A DNA stretch of 64,000 bases from Actinoplanes oryzae (GTDB lineage: Bacteria > Actinomycetota > Actinomycetes > Mycobacteriales > Micromonosporaceae), in the NCBI RefSeq assembly GCF_030757795.1, contig NZ_JAUQWH010000013.1, positions 1 through 64,000 of the forward strand. Direction: 5' to 3'. Below, piece by piece: positions 33,467 through 42,105 of this stretch (position 1 is the stretch's first letter; the number at the start of each line of letters is the position of its first letter). The notes under the pieces are model-generated. The model searched no databases. It saw only the letters and a list, made by a program, of their open reading frames with translations, and was not told the DNA's origin. The translations under genes and the position numbers were made by a program.

Positions 33467-33918
33467 GGAGCCTGGTGCAGGGTGGCCGCCAGGGCGATGC
33501 CGGCGGCGACCGAGAGGGCGACGCCGATGATGCCCAGCGCGCGGCCGATCAGCGCCGGGCCGACGCCGTGGGCGCCGCGGCCGCGGAAGCTGAGCACGAC
33601 GGCCACCACGCCGAGCACGCCGCCGAGCAGGCAGACCGACGACGGCACCGACAGGATGCCCAGCGCCAGGGCGGCGCGGCCGGCGTTGCGGCTGGGCGGT
33701 GTGGGCGGCGCGGCGTTGCGCGGGTCCCACTGCAGGCGCGGCGGGAGGTCCTGGACCTGTTCGAGCAGATCCGACGCGTACGTGGCCGTGCTGACCGCCA
33801 CGATCCGGCTGTCGTACTCCGGCTCGGGCAGCTGCCCCTCGGCGAGCGCCTGATTCAGCAGGTCGATCACCTGGGTGCGGTGGACCGTCCCGATCCGCTC
33901 GTCCTTCATCGCGCGCAC
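33463..33918 (-). CDS. DUF1707 / two-span membrane protein
   Basis: This is a 151-residue protein. The N-terminal ~55 residues match the DUF1707 (SHOCT-like) module, with RTQVIDLLNQALAEGQLPE and EYDSRIVAVSTATYASDL. The C-terminal half has two hydrophobic hairpin spans (LGILSVPSSVCLLGGVLGVV and ALGIIGVALSVAAGIALAAT) as in DUF4190 proteins. GTG 33918 has GGCGGG 5 nt upstream and begins the family pattern RAMKDERIG; ATG 33909 is the alternative. Function is unknown; such proteins are abundant in actinobacteria. Confidence 0.8.
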   Translation of the reverse strand: MRAMKDERIGTVHRTQVIDLLNQALAEGQLPEPEYDSRIVAVSTATYASDLLEQVQDLPPRLQWDPRNAAPPTPPSRNAGRAALALGILSVPSSVCLLGGVLGVVAVVLSFRGRGAHGVGPALIGRALGIIGVALSVAAGIALAATLHQAP

Positions 33919-34020
33919 AGTAACCCGCCCCGGCCGTGCTGCGCAGGCGATCGGCAAGATCGGGACGGGCGCGGGGCGCGTAGGCTGGGCCGGTACCGTA
34001 CCGGCGCGCGTTCGGAGGAG

Positions 34021-34731
34021 GTGGTCCCGGCGCAAGGGCTCCTCCGGACGCAGGTGACCACGGTGGCGACCCGCCTGGCCGGGTGGCTGGCGCGCAGGGC
34101 CGGGCTCGACGAGCGGCCCCGGGCGGTCGTGCTCGTCGGCCTGGACATCACCGGGTTCGGGCGGCGCGCCTTCGCGGACCAGCGGCGGCTGCGCCGGCGT
34201 CTCTACGCGGCGGTCGGGGCGCTGCGCTCCGGGCTGGGGCGGATCATCCCGCACGACGTCCTCGACCGCGGCGACGGCGTGCTGCTCCTGCTGCCGGGCG
34301 GCACCGATCCGCTGCGGGTGGTCCGCACGGCACTGCCCGCGCTGGCCCGGCAGGTGGACGACGGCAACCGCGGCGCCGGTGACGCCACGATGCTGCTGCG
34401 GTGCGTCGTGCACACCGGGCACGCCCAGCGCGACCGCTGGGGCTGGGTCGGCGACGACGTCAACCTGGTGTTCCGCCTGCTCGACTCGCGCACCCTCAAG
34501 CTGCGCCGCCGCGAGCACCCGGCGGCCCTGACCGTGGCCCTGTCCGAGCCCTTCCACCGGCTGGCCTGCGAGCGGCTGGCCGGACCCGCGCCCGCCGACG
34601 CCGGCCAGGACCTGCAGAACCTCGTCAAGGAGCTCTGGCACGATAAGCTCACCCAGGACACGTTCCGGGTGAAGGAGTTCGAGGAAACCGCCTGGACCGC
34701 CGCCATCACCGGCGGCGATCACCACCAGTAG
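34021..34731 (+). CDS. Class III nucleotidyl-cyclase-like protein
   Basis: This ~236-residue protein shows the order of class III adenylyl/guanylyl cyclase landmarks. These are a metal-Asp strand VVLVGLDITGFGRR, the second-Asp hairpin LDRGDGVLLLLPGG, and VVHTGHAQRDRWGWVGDDVNLVFRLLDS, which aligns by eye with the cyclase H-x-G...G..VN.A.RL stretch. Both metal aspartates are present. The C-terminus (QDLQNLVKELWHDKL...) is unlike a standard cyclase. The start is uncertain: GTG 34021 directly follows GGAGGAG, and GTG 34054 is better spaced from other purine-rich sequence. It is convergent with the aldo/keto reductase gene, overlapping by 13 nt. Activity could be lost. Confidence 0.65.
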   Translation: MVPAQGLLRTQVTTVATRLAGWLARRAGLDERPRAVVLVGLDITGFGRRAFADQRRLRRRLYAAVGALRSGLGRIIPHDVLDRGDGVLLLLPGGTDPLRVVRTALPALARQVDDGNRGAGDATMLLRCVVHTGHAQRDRWGWVGDDVNLVFRLLDSRTLKLRRREHPAALTVALSEPFHRLACERLAGPAPADAGQDLQNLVKELWHDKLTQDTFRVKEFEETAWTAAITGGDHHQ

Positions 34732-35687
34732 TTGTCCTGCGGCTGGTAGGGGGCCTCCAGCTCGGCGATCTCGGCGGCGGTGAGCTTGAGCTCCAGGGCG
34801 GCGACGGCGTCCCGCAGGTGGTGCGGCTCGGTGGCGCCCACGATCGGGCAGGAGACGACCGGTTTGGCGAGCACCCAGGCCAGGGCGACCTGGGCCATGG
34901 CGACGCCGCGGCCCTCCGCGACCCGCTGGATCGCACCGACCACCTGCTCGTCGGCGGCGCGGTCGAACGCCCGGGCCACGGCGTCCGCCGACGAGCGGGC
35001 CGTCCGCTCGCCCCACGGCCGGGCCGCCCGCCCCTTGGCCAGCGGCGAGTACGGAGTCAGCCCGACCCCTTGGTCCAGGCACAGCGGGATCATGTCCCGC
35101 TCCTCCTCGCGCTTGAGCACGTTGTACTGGTCCTGCATCGCCGCGAACGTCGTCCACCCGTGCAGCACCGCGGCGTGCTGGAGCTTCGCGAACTGCCACG
35201 CCCCCATCGAGGACGCGCCGAGATAGCGCACCTTGCCGGCGCGGACCAGGTCGTCGAGGGCTTGCACGGTCTCCTCGACCGGCGTCTCGGGGTCGAAGCG
35301 GTGCAGGTAGTAGACGTCGATGTAGTCGGTGCCCAGCCGGCGCAGCGAGGCGTCGGCCTGCTCCAGGATGGCCTTGCGCGACAGGCCGCTGCCGCCCGGG
35401 CCGTCGTGCATCTTGCCGCTGACCTTGGTGGCCAGGACGATGTCCTCGCGCCGGGCGAACCGGGTGATCGCCCGCCCGACGAACTCCTCCGAGGTGCCGC
35501 CCTGGTAGACGTTCGCGGTGTCCCAGAAGGTCACGCCCAGCTCGACGGCCTGCCGGAAGAAGGGCGCGGCGGCTTCCTCGCCGAGGGTCCAGCGATGCAT
35601 GCCGGCCGCGGCCTCGCCGTAGCTCATGCAGCCGAGTCCGATGCGGCTCACCCGCAGTCCGGTCCGGCCCAGCCGGGTGTATTCCAT
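34719..35687 (-). CDS. Aldo/keto reductase, last gene of the PknG operon
   Basis: This is a 322-residue NADPH-dependent oxidoreductase of the AKR superfamily. The (alpha/beta)8 barrel starts MEYTRLGRTGLRVSRIGLGC. Catalytic residues are visible as FWDTANVYQGG (Asp, Tyr), VLATKVSGK (Lys) and YYLHRFDP (His). The phosphate-binding end reads CPIVGATEPHHLRDA. It starts only 3 nt after the FHA gene stop, with CCGGAG as its ribosome site, so translation is coupled to the signalling genes upstream. The substrate is unknown; the C-terminus DNYWW is typical of one bacterial subgroup. Confidence 0.92.
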   Translation of the reverse strand: MEYTRLGRTGLRVSRIGLGCMSYGEAAAGMHRWTLGEEAAAPFFRQAVELGVTFWDTANVYQGGTSEEFVGRAITRFARREDIVLATKVSGKMHDGPGGSGLSRKAILEQADASLRRLGTDYIDVYYLHRFDPETPVEETVQALDDLVRAGKVRYLGASSMGAWQFAKLQHAAVLHGWTTFAAMQDQYNVLKREEERDMIPLCLDQGVGLTPYSPLAKGRAARPWGERTARSSADAVARAFDRAADEQVVGAIQRVAEGRGVAMAQVALAWVLAKPVVSCPIVGATEPHHLRDAVAALELKLTAAEIAELEAPYQPQDNYWW

Positions 35688-35690
35688 GCG

Positions 35691-36425
35691 CTACTCCGGG
35701 GCGTGCAGGGTGATCGTGGTCCAGGCGCCGACGTGGACGCGGTCGCCGTCGGCGAGGGGCCGGCTGTGGCCCTCGGGCAGCGGCGTCTGCTCGTCGTTGA
35801 GGTAGGTGCCGTTCGTCGAGCCCAGGTCCGCGACCAGCCACACGCCGCTCACGCTCTGGGTGAGCAGCGCCTGGTGGTGGGAGACGCCGGGGTCGTCCTC
35901 GCTGAGGTCGATGTCGGGCGTGGTGCCCTTGGCCACGCTGCGGCGGCCGATGCGCAGCTGGGGCGGTGTGAGCGTGACCTCGCGGGTCGACGTCTTGTCG
36001 GGGAAGTCGACGCCCTCGATGCCGTTCGCCTCGAAGTAGTCGCGGTCCGCCGCCACGGTGGCAGTCCACTCGGCGGCGCGGGCGGGGAAGGCGGCGGTGG
36101 CGGGAGCGGCGGTGGCGCCGGGGGAGGGGGAGGCGGCGGGACCGGGAGAGGGGGCATCGGTCTGCGGGGCCTGGGCGGGAGCGGCCGGCGACAGGACGGG
36201 CACCTTGCCGGTCTGGTGGTCGTACCCGCAGTCCTCGCAGAAGCGGCCCGCGCTGAGCCGCGGCATGCCGCAGTTCGGGCACGGCTCGCCGCCCGCCGCC
36301 GGGGCGGCCGCGGCGGCGTCGGGAGCGGCGGCCGGAACGGGCGCGGGGGCACCGATCTTCGCGCCGCAGACGTCGCAGAAGTCGTCCGTGCCCGACTCGT
36401 GGCCCTTGGGGCAGATCGCGGTCAC
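35691..36425 (-). CDS. FHA-domain protein with N-terminal zinc ribbons
   Basis: This 244-residue phosphothreonine reader has two CxxC zinc-ribbon pairs in the N-terminus (ICPKGHE...FCDVCGAKIG and CPNCGMPRLS...FCEDCGYD). A Pro/Ala-rich linker (about 75-110) follows, then a C-terminal FHA domain with LRIGRRS, DDPGVSHHQALL and DLGSTNGTYLND, the residues that grip phosphothreonine. Unlike mycobacterial GarA it lacks an evident N-terminal ETTS motif. It overlaps the VWA gene by 4 nt (ATGA) and precedes the reductase gene by 3 nt. It is a natural candidate substrate or reader for the kinase encoded upstream. Confidence 0.9.
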   Translation of the reverse strand: MTAICPKGHESGTDDFCDVCGAKIGAPAPVPAAAPDAAAAAPAAGGEPCPNCGMPRLSAGRFCEDCGYDHQTGKVPVLSPAAPAQAPQTDAPSPGPAASPSPGATAAPATAAFPARAAEWTATVAADRDYFEANGIEGVDFPDKTSTREVTLTPPQLRIGRRSVAKGTTPDIDLSEDDPGVSHHQALLTQSVSGVWLVADLGSTNGTYLNDEQTPLPEGHSRPLADGDRVHVGAWTTITLHAPE

Positions 36426-37687
36426 TGCTGCCGTCCCACCCGGACGGTCTTGGTGGACCGGGTGTCGAGGGCCATCTCGTCAGCGGCGTCGATCGTGCGG
36501 CGGAGCCGGACCGTGCCGGTGGCGGCGTCCTCGATGTCGACGACCGTCGAGAGCAGCTCCTCGGTGGCCGTGTTCCCGCTCTGGTGCGCCAGCTGCGCCG
36601 CGCGACCGAATTTGATCGTCGCGGTGTGGTCGTCGCCGTGCTTGCGGGCCTCGATGCCGGCCTGGATGGCCTCGGCGAGCTCGGCCTGGCCGGTGTAGTG
36701 CGCGACCTGCCGGTTGATGCGCGTGGACAGCGCCGCGTCGCCGGTCCACACCGCGCGGACCAGGGCCTGCGTCAGCACCGTGTCGCCCTCCATCACGGAC
36801 AGCCGGGCCGCGAGCATCTCGTCGCCGGCCACGCCCGCCGGGACCTGCACGCAGATGTGGTAGTCGCGGCTCTCCGCGCCCCACGCCCCGAGCGGGTAGA
36901 GCCCCGTGCGCGGGCCCTCCTCGACGCGCTTGCCGGTGAGATCGACGACCTGCGGCTCGACCTGCTTGACGAAGCGGATCACGCTCTTGATCGGCGTCCA
37001 CACCTTGAGCTGGACGTCGCCGCTGGTCTTGCTCATGGCGGCGGTCATCATCTGCTCGAACGCGGCGGTGAGGTCCTGCGGGCGGGCCACGATGTCCACC
37101 GTGCCGAGCAGCGCGTTCGCGATCTTGCGCAGCTCGGAGACCTGCCAGTTGGTGCCGACGCCGCGGCAGTCGCAGGTGAACGAGCCGCCGATCTCGACGA
37201 GCACGCTCTCCAGATAGCCGCCGTACTCGCCGTTCTCCCCGTCGGTCAGCAGGATCGCGTGCGCGATGTCGCCCGGGCGCAGCCCGAAGAGCCGGTGCGC
37301 CAGCTTGAGCCAGGCGCCCATGGCCGTACCCCCGTTGGCCTGCAGCCGGTCGATCGCGCGGACCGCCTCGGCGCGGGTCTGCGGGGTGGACACGGCCAGC
37401 TCGCCGGGGTCGGGGAAGAGCTGCTGCGCGGTGCTGACGCCGGCGATGATCGCGAAGTGCACGCCGTCGTCGATGCACCCGACGGCGGCCTTGGCGGCCT
37501 GCCGGGCGGCGGCCATGCGCCCCTCGGCCTGCATCGAGCCCGAGCAGTCCACGATGATGATCTCGGTCGCGCCGCTGGTCCGCCGCCCGCCCTCCGCCCC
37601 GGACGACGTGACGGTGACGATGGCGTCGACCTCGGTGGCGCCCAGCGCGAGGTACTCGTTCTGGAACGCTTCGGCGGTGTAGGCCAT
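36422..37687 (-). CDS. von Willebrand factor type A domain protein
   Basis: This is a 421-residue cytoplasmic VWA protein without signal peptide. The MIDAS metal site is IIIVDCSGSMQAEG (DxSxS), the distal Thr lies in GGTAMGAWLKLAH, and the third Asp in HAILLTDGENGEYGG. The second half holds a beta-sandwich (VQLKVWTPIKSVIRFVKQ) and a helical C-terminus ending in charged helices. ATG 37687 is chosen because GGGAGG lies just upstream with a 6-nt spacer; ATG 37693 would abut it. It lies between the PP2C gene (11-nt gap) and the FHA gene (ATGA overlap). Probably a scaffold for the phospho-signalling module. Confidence 0.9.
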   Translation of the reverse strand: MAYTAEAFQNEYLALGATEVDAIVTVTSSGAEGGRRTSGATEIIIVDCSGSMQAEGRMAAARQAAKAAVGCIDDGVHFAIIAGVSTAQQLFPDPGELAVSTPQTRAEAVRAIDRLQANGGTAMGAWLKLAHRLFGLRPGDIAHAILLTDGENGEYGGYLESVLVEIGGSFTCDCRGVGTNWQVSELRKIANALLGTVDIVARPQDLTAAFEQMMTAAMSKTSGDVQLKVWTPIKSVIRFVKQVEPQVVDLTGKRVEEGPRTGLYPLGAWGAESRDYHICVQVPAGVAGDEMLAARLSVMEGDTVLTQALVRAVWTGDAALSTRINRQVAHYTGQAELAEAIQAGIEARKHGDDHTATIKFGRAAQLAHQSGNTATEELLSTVVDIEDAATGTVRLRRTIDAADEMALDTRSTKTVRVGRQQ

Positions 37688-37698
37688 GCACATCCTCC

Positions 37699-38658
37699 CT
37701 AAAGGGCTAGCAGAGCGACGGTGATGTTGTCGGCGCCGCCGGCCTCGACGGCCAGGGTCACGAGGGCCCGGGCGGCGTCCAGCGGACCCGGGGTCTCCCG
37801 GACGGCGGTGCGGACGGCGGCGGCGAAGTCGTCGAGGTCGAGGCGGTAGTTCCAGAGGCCGTCGGAGCAGAGGACCAGCGTGCCGGGGCCGTCCGGCCGC
37901 AGGGTGCCGGTGCGGGGGCGGACGGTGCCCGCGTCGGCGCCGAGCCAGGCGGTGATGGCGTGGGCGTTCGGGGCGGCCAGCGCGGCGCGGGGGTCGACGC
38001 CGAGCGCGATGGCGTGCGCGGCCCACGAGTCGTCCTCGGTGAGCTGACGCGCCTCGCCCGTCGCCGGCACCCAGTACGCCCGGCTGTCGCCCACCCACCC
38101 GTACCCGATCGTCTCCCCGCGCCGGCAGGCTGCCACGATCGTGCACGCCGGATTGGACACGGCCCGCCGCGGATCCCCGGAGTCCGCCAGCGCGGCCACC
38201 GCGTCGGCCGCCGCCCGGATCGCCGCGCCCACGTGCTCGGCCGGGTCGTCGGCCGGTCCGGCGAGCACCTTGCCCGCGGTCTCGGCGGCCGTCTCGGAGG
38301 CGATGTCGGGGTCGAAGGAGGCGGACACCCCGTCGCAGACCACGACGTCGGCGTCGGTGCCGCGCACGGCCAGCCACATCGCGTCCTCGTTGCGGTGGTG
38401 GCGCAGCCCGCGGTCGCTCACCGCGGCGGCCACCTCGTGGGCGTCCGCCTCGACGTGGTCCCGGGGCCGGCCGGCGAGCATGCCGCAATTCTCGCAGTAG
38501 CCCTCCGCGCCGACCGTGCCCGTGGCCCCGCAGGCCCCGCAGTCGGTGCCGGGCGCCTGCTCCGCGCCCGTCGCCAGCGCCTGCCCGCAGCTCTCGCAGA
38601 ACGCCGCGCCCGCCTCCCGCTCGTCGGGGCAGGCGGCGCAGTCGGCCGGCGCGCTCAC
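37699..38658 (-). CDS. PP2C-family Ser/Thr phosphatase with zinc ribbons
   Basis: This 319-residue protein carries N-terminal zinc ribbons (CAACPDERE...FCESCGQ and CGACGATG...YCENCGM). The PPM phosphatase that follows shows RGLRHHRNEDAMW, VVVCDGVSASFD, YGWVGDSRAYW, LVLCSDGLWNYR and GGADNITVALL, so the two-metal aspartates are intact. GTG 38658 overlaps the pknG stop (GTGA), giving translational coupling of kinase and phosphatase. The ribbon resembles that of the FHA protein and the kinase N-terminus, suggesting a shared docking mode. It likely reverses PknG-dependent phosphorylation. Confidence 0.92.
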   Translation of the reverse strand: MSAPADCAACPDEREAGAAFCESCGQALATGAEQAPGTDCGACGATGTVGAEGYCENCGMLAGRPRDHVEADAHEVAAAVSDRGLRHHRNEDAMWLAVRGTDADVVVCDGVSASFDPDIASETAAETAGKVLAGPADDPAEHVGAAIRAAADAVAALADSGDPRRAVSNPACTIVAACRRGETIGYGWVGDSRAYWVPATGEARQLTEDDSWAAHAIALGVDPRAALAAPNAHAITAWLGADAGTVRPRTGTLRPDGPGTLVLCSDGLWNYRLDLDDFAAAVRTAVRETPGPLDAARALVTLAVEAGGADNITVALLAL

Positions 38659-40904
38659 GTCCGGGTCCAGGGCCGGGCCGCGTTGGCCAGGTCGACCAGG
38701 CGGATCCGCTCCGCACCGGCCGCCGCGCGCGCCATCTCCCGGTACGCCGCCTCCAGCGCGAACCGCACGTCCCGCTCGGCCGCGTGCCCGCCCGGGGCGG
38801 CACCGTCCCCGAGCACCGCCACCGGGAGCTTCGCCCCGTTCGTCATCGCCGTCAACGCCCGCTCCAACAATTCCGCCCGCAACGCCGCCAGCTGCGCGGA
38901 CTCCATCTCGAGACGCTCGATCATGCCGGCCGCGGTGGCCAGCGCCGTCACGTCGGCCAGGCTGCCCTGCCGCGACCGGACCAGCGCCCGCACCGCGTCG
39001 ACCTGCGAGGTCCGGTACGCCGCGGAGGTGCCGGGCACCCGGTTGTACGCCTCGACCGCCCCGTCGCGGTCGCCGGCCTCCAGCCGGCATCGTGCCAGAC
39101 CGCCCGCCGCGGTGGTGTAGGCCGGGTCGGTGCGGCTCACCACGTCGTAGTACTCCGCCGCCTCCGCGTGCCGCCCGGCCGACTCGAGGCTCAGCCCCAG
39201 GGCGAGCTTCGGGGCCGGCTCGCCGGGCAGCGCGGAGTAGACGGCGTCGAAGCGGTCCCGGGCCCGGCCGGTGTCGCCGCCGGCCAGCGCGAGCAGCCCC
39301 TCGTACCAGGCGACCCGCCAGTCGTGGCCGAACTCGGTGACGATCGCGTTGAGCAGCCGCGCGGCCTCCGCGTGCGCGTCGCGCCCGAGCTCGATGTACG
39401 CCCGCAGCGCCCGCAACTGCACCTCGGCGGTGTGCTCCGGCGCCCGGCCCAGCAGCGCCAGCACCGCCCGCGGGTCGGTGACCGTGACCGAGGCGAGGAA
39501 CGCGGCGGCCGGGTCGGCGAGGTCCACCAGCGGCACGGGCAGCCAGCGCCAGTCCGGCCCGTCGTCGTGCGCGTGGCCGCCCTGGGGGCGTACGTCGATG
39601 CGCAGCTCGCCGGTGAACAGGCGGGAGGGTGCCGGCCGGGGTGTGCCGTCGGTGGCCAGGACCTCGCGCAGCACGCCGAGCATCTGCTCGGTCATCTCGG
39701 CGGTGTCGGCGAACCGCTCGGCCGGGTCGGGGCGCGTGGCGCGCTGCACCAGCCGGTAGAACGACTCGTGCCGCTTGTACACGTCGACGTCGTCGCGCGC
39801 GGGCAGGCTGTCGCGGTGGACGGTCTGCACGGTCCGGAAGTCGGTGGCGAGGACCGCGAGCGTGCGGCCGATCGTGTAGATGTCGCTCTGCGGCGACGGT
39901 CCCGCCTGGGCGATCTCCGGCGCCTGGTAGCCCAGGGTGCCGTACAGGGCGGCGTCCTGGTCGTCGATGTGCACCACGCCGCCGAGGTCGATCATCTTGA
40001 CCTGGTCGCCGGTCTGGATGACGTTGTCGGGCTTGAAGTCGCAGTAGATCAGCCCGCGGTCGTGCAGGTAGCCGAACGCCGGCATGATCTCCAGGACGTA
40101 GGCCAGCGCCTGGTCGACGGGCAGCGGGTCCGGCTGCCCGGCCCGGGCCCAGCGCTGCTTGAGGATGTCCTTGAGCGAGGCGCCGCCGACGTACTCCATG
40201 ACGATGTAGCCGGCGCCGTCGTGCTCGACGAAGTTGTAGATCTTGACGATGCCGGGGTGCTCGACCTCGGCGAGGAACCGCCGCTCGGCCACCGCGGCGG
40301 CCAGGGCGTCGGCGCTGCCCGCGTTGAGCAGGCCCTTGAGCACCACCCAGCGGTCCGACACGTTGCGGTCGGTGGCCAGGTGGATCCAGCCGAGCCCGCC
40401 GTGCGCGAGCGCGCCGACCACCACGTACTGGCCGGCGACCAGGTCACCGGGGGACAGCTTCGGCGCGAAGTCGAAGGGCTCGCCGCAGGACGGACAGAAG
40501 CCGGCGGTACGCCCGGGACGGTCGCCCCGCGCGCGGCCGACCGGGTTGTTGCAGTTGGGGCAGTAGCGCTTGTCCTCGGGCACCTCGGCGACGGGCATCA
40601 CGGCGCCGGCCGGGTCGCGCGGCGGCAGGGGCGCGACGTCGACGAGCCCGCCGCCGAAGCGCCGCCGCGACCCCGTGCGGGCGCTGCCGGTGCGGGCGCT
40701 GGCGGTCCGCGTCGTCGCCGTGGAGCGCGGCCGGCGCGCCGTCGCCGTGCGCTCGGATCTGGCACCGACGGCCGGAGCCGGCACCGGAGCGGGGGCCGGA
40801 GCAGAAGACGCGGGCGGCGCCACCGGGTTCTTCGACGGCGCCATGCCGCACGTGTTGCAGTAGCCGTCCTCGATCGTGCCCCGGCAGTTGCGTGCACACC
40901 TCAC
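38655..40904 (-). CDS. pknG: Ser/Thr protein kinase PknG
   Basis: This is a 749-residue soluble kinase, almost the length of mycobacterial PknG (750). The N-terminus has a CxxxC...CxxC ribbon (residues 3-19), then a basic linker, then the rubredoxin-like metal site CPNC (115-118) ... CPSC (137-140). The kinase domain has the ATP lysine K190 (VVLKGLL), catalytic D289 in YCDFKPDNV and DLG at 306-308. A C-terminal TPR region (about 480-749, e.g. PKLALGLSLESAGRHAEAAE) completes the architecture. In mycobacteria PknG phosphorylates GarA in response to GlnX/GlnH sensing of amino-acid supply. GTG 40904 follows GGGAGG and overlaps the upstream stop. Confidence 0.96.
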   Translation of the reverse strand: MRCARNCRGTIEDGYCNTCGMAPSKNPVAPPASSAPAPAPVPAPAVGARSERTATARRPRSTATTRTASARTGSARTGSRRRFGGGLVDVAPLPPRDPAGAVMPVAEVPEDKRYCPNCNNPVGRARGDRPGRTAGFCPSCGEPFDFAPKLSPGDLVAGQYVVVGALAHGGLGWIHLATDRNVSDRWVVLKGLLNAGSADALAAAVAERRFLAEVEHPGIVKIYNFVEHDGAGYIVMEYVGGASLKDILKQRWARAGQPDPLPVDQALAYVLEIMPAFGYLHDRGLIYCDFKPDNVIQTGDQVKMIDLGGVVHIDDQDAALYGTLGYQAPEIAQAGPSPQSDIYTIGRTLAVLATDFRTVQTVHRDSLPARDDVDVYKRHESFYRLVQRATRPDPAERFADTAEMTEQMLGVLREVLATDGTPRPAPSRLFTGELRIDVRPQGGHAHDDGPDWRWLPVPLVDLADPAAAFLASVTVTDPRAVLALLGRAPEHTAEVQLRALRAYIELGRDAHAEAARLLNAIVTEFGHDWRVAWYEGLLALAGGDTGRARDRFDAVYSALPGEPAPKLALGLSLESAGRHAEAAEYYDVVSRTDPAYTTAAGGLARCRLEAGDRDGAVEAYNRVPGTSAAYRTSQVDAVRALVRSRQGSLADVTALATAAGMIERLEMESAQLAALRAELLERALTAMTNGAKLPVAVLGDGAAPGGHAAERDVRFALEAAYREMARAAAGAERIRLVDLANAARPWTRT

Positions 40905-42097
40905 GGCCGGACCTCCCTCTGCGACGGAGCCGGGCGGGTCAGCGCCGCCACCGCCTCCTGATAGGCCGCCACCGCCGTCCGCGCCTCGTCCAGCGCGCAC
41001 GGCGCCGTGGTCAGCACCTCCTGCACCCGCTCGGCCAGCGGGGCGAGGGTGGGATCCTCGGCCAGGCCGCGCCCGGCCGCCTTCGCCCGGTACGCCGAGA
41101 ACCGCCCGCGCAGCTCGTTGCGCTGCGCCAGCAACCCGCTGTTGTGCGCGGTGGCCGCCTGCAGCGCGGCCAGCCGCTCGCGGGCCGCCCGGGTCCAGGC
41201 CGCCAGCCGCGGGCTCATCGGCCCCCACTGGCCGGCCGCGGCCAGCGCGTCCAGCGCCACCAGGTCCGGCCGCAGGTCGGGGCCGCCCGGCACGGCCAGG
41301 TCGTGCTCGCTGAAGCGGGTGCCCGCCGCGTGCTCGGCAGCCGCGGCGGTCAGCGCGGCCTCGGCCAGCGCGGCGGCCAGCTTGTGCGCGTCGGCCAGCC
41401 GCTGCACCAGCGACTCGCGCAGCTCGCCGGCGGAGGTCCGCTCGGCGTCGGCCTTCTCCAGCAGGAACAGCACCGCGTCGAGGGTCGTCTCGTCGCAGCC
41501 CAGCGGGTCGGTGGCAAGCGCGGCGGTGAACCCGTCCAGCCGCCGGTCGGCCTCCTCCAGGGTCACCGAGCGGGTCAGCCCCTTGAGGTGCGCGACCCGG
41601 GCGGCGGCCGCGGCGGCGGCGGGCATCAGCCGGTGCCAGTGCTCGCCGGCCTCGGTGACCACGGCGACCGCGGTGGCGAAGGCGGCCTCCATCGCGGACA
41701 GCAGCTCGCCGGGCGTACAGGTGGTGCTGGTGTGCCGGGCGCCGAGCAGGCCGCGGCGGGCCAGGGGCACGGTGGTCGTCGACAGCGTGATCGAGCTGCC
41801 CAGCACGCGGTGGGCGTAGTCGGCGCGCTCGCGGTCGGAGAAGCGGCGCTGCGAGCGGACCGCCCGGGCCTCGTTGATCACGGTGGTCAGCATCGCGTAC
41901 CCGTCCCACAGCTGGCTCAGCGCGGTGGTCGCGTCGGCCCACTCCCGGGCCGTGCGCCCGGTCAGCGGCCCGCGGTCGAGGTCCTTGCGGGCGCTGTTGT
42001 CGTCGAGGTCGACCAGGTTGGCGGCGATCGCGGTGACGGCCCGCTCGAGGCGGGCCAGTTCCGCGTCGGCCCGGTCGACGGGGGAGGGTCGGGTCAT
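40901..42097 (-). CDS. Helical protein of unknown function between glnH and pknG
   Basis: This is a 398-residue, Ala/Leu/Arg-rich soluble protein, nearly all predicted helix. Features seen include RADAELARLERAVTAIAANL, LSQLWDGYAMLTTVINEARA, TLEEADRRLDGFTAALATDP and a C-terminal KAAGRGLAEDPTLAPLAERV. There is no signal peptide, membrane span or enzyme motif. Codon use equals its neighbours. It begins 8 nt after glnH and overlaps the pknG start (GTGA), so it is locked into the operon. It might couple the membrane sensor to the kinase as an adaptor; that is inference from position only. Confidence 0.8.
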   Translation of the reverse strand: MTRPSPVDRADAELARLERAVTAIAANLVDLDDNSARKDLDRGPLTGRTAREWADATTALSQLWDGYAMLTTVINEARAVRSQRRFSDRERADYAHRVLGSSITLSTTTVPLARRGLLGARHTSTTCTPGELLSAMEAAFATAVAVVTEAGEHWHRLMPAAAAAAARVAHLKGLTRSVTLEEADRRLDGFTAALATDPLGCDETTLDAVLFLLEKADAERTSAGELRESLVQRLADAHKLAAALAEAALTAAAAEHAAGTRFSEHDLAVPGGPDLRPDLVALDALAAAGQWGPMSPRLAAWTRAARERLAALQAATAHNSGLLAQRNELRGRFSAYRAKAAGRGLAEDPTLAPLAERVQEVLTTAPCALDEARTAVAAYQEAVAALTRPAPSQREVRP

Positions 42098-42105
42098 CGT
42101 CGTGG

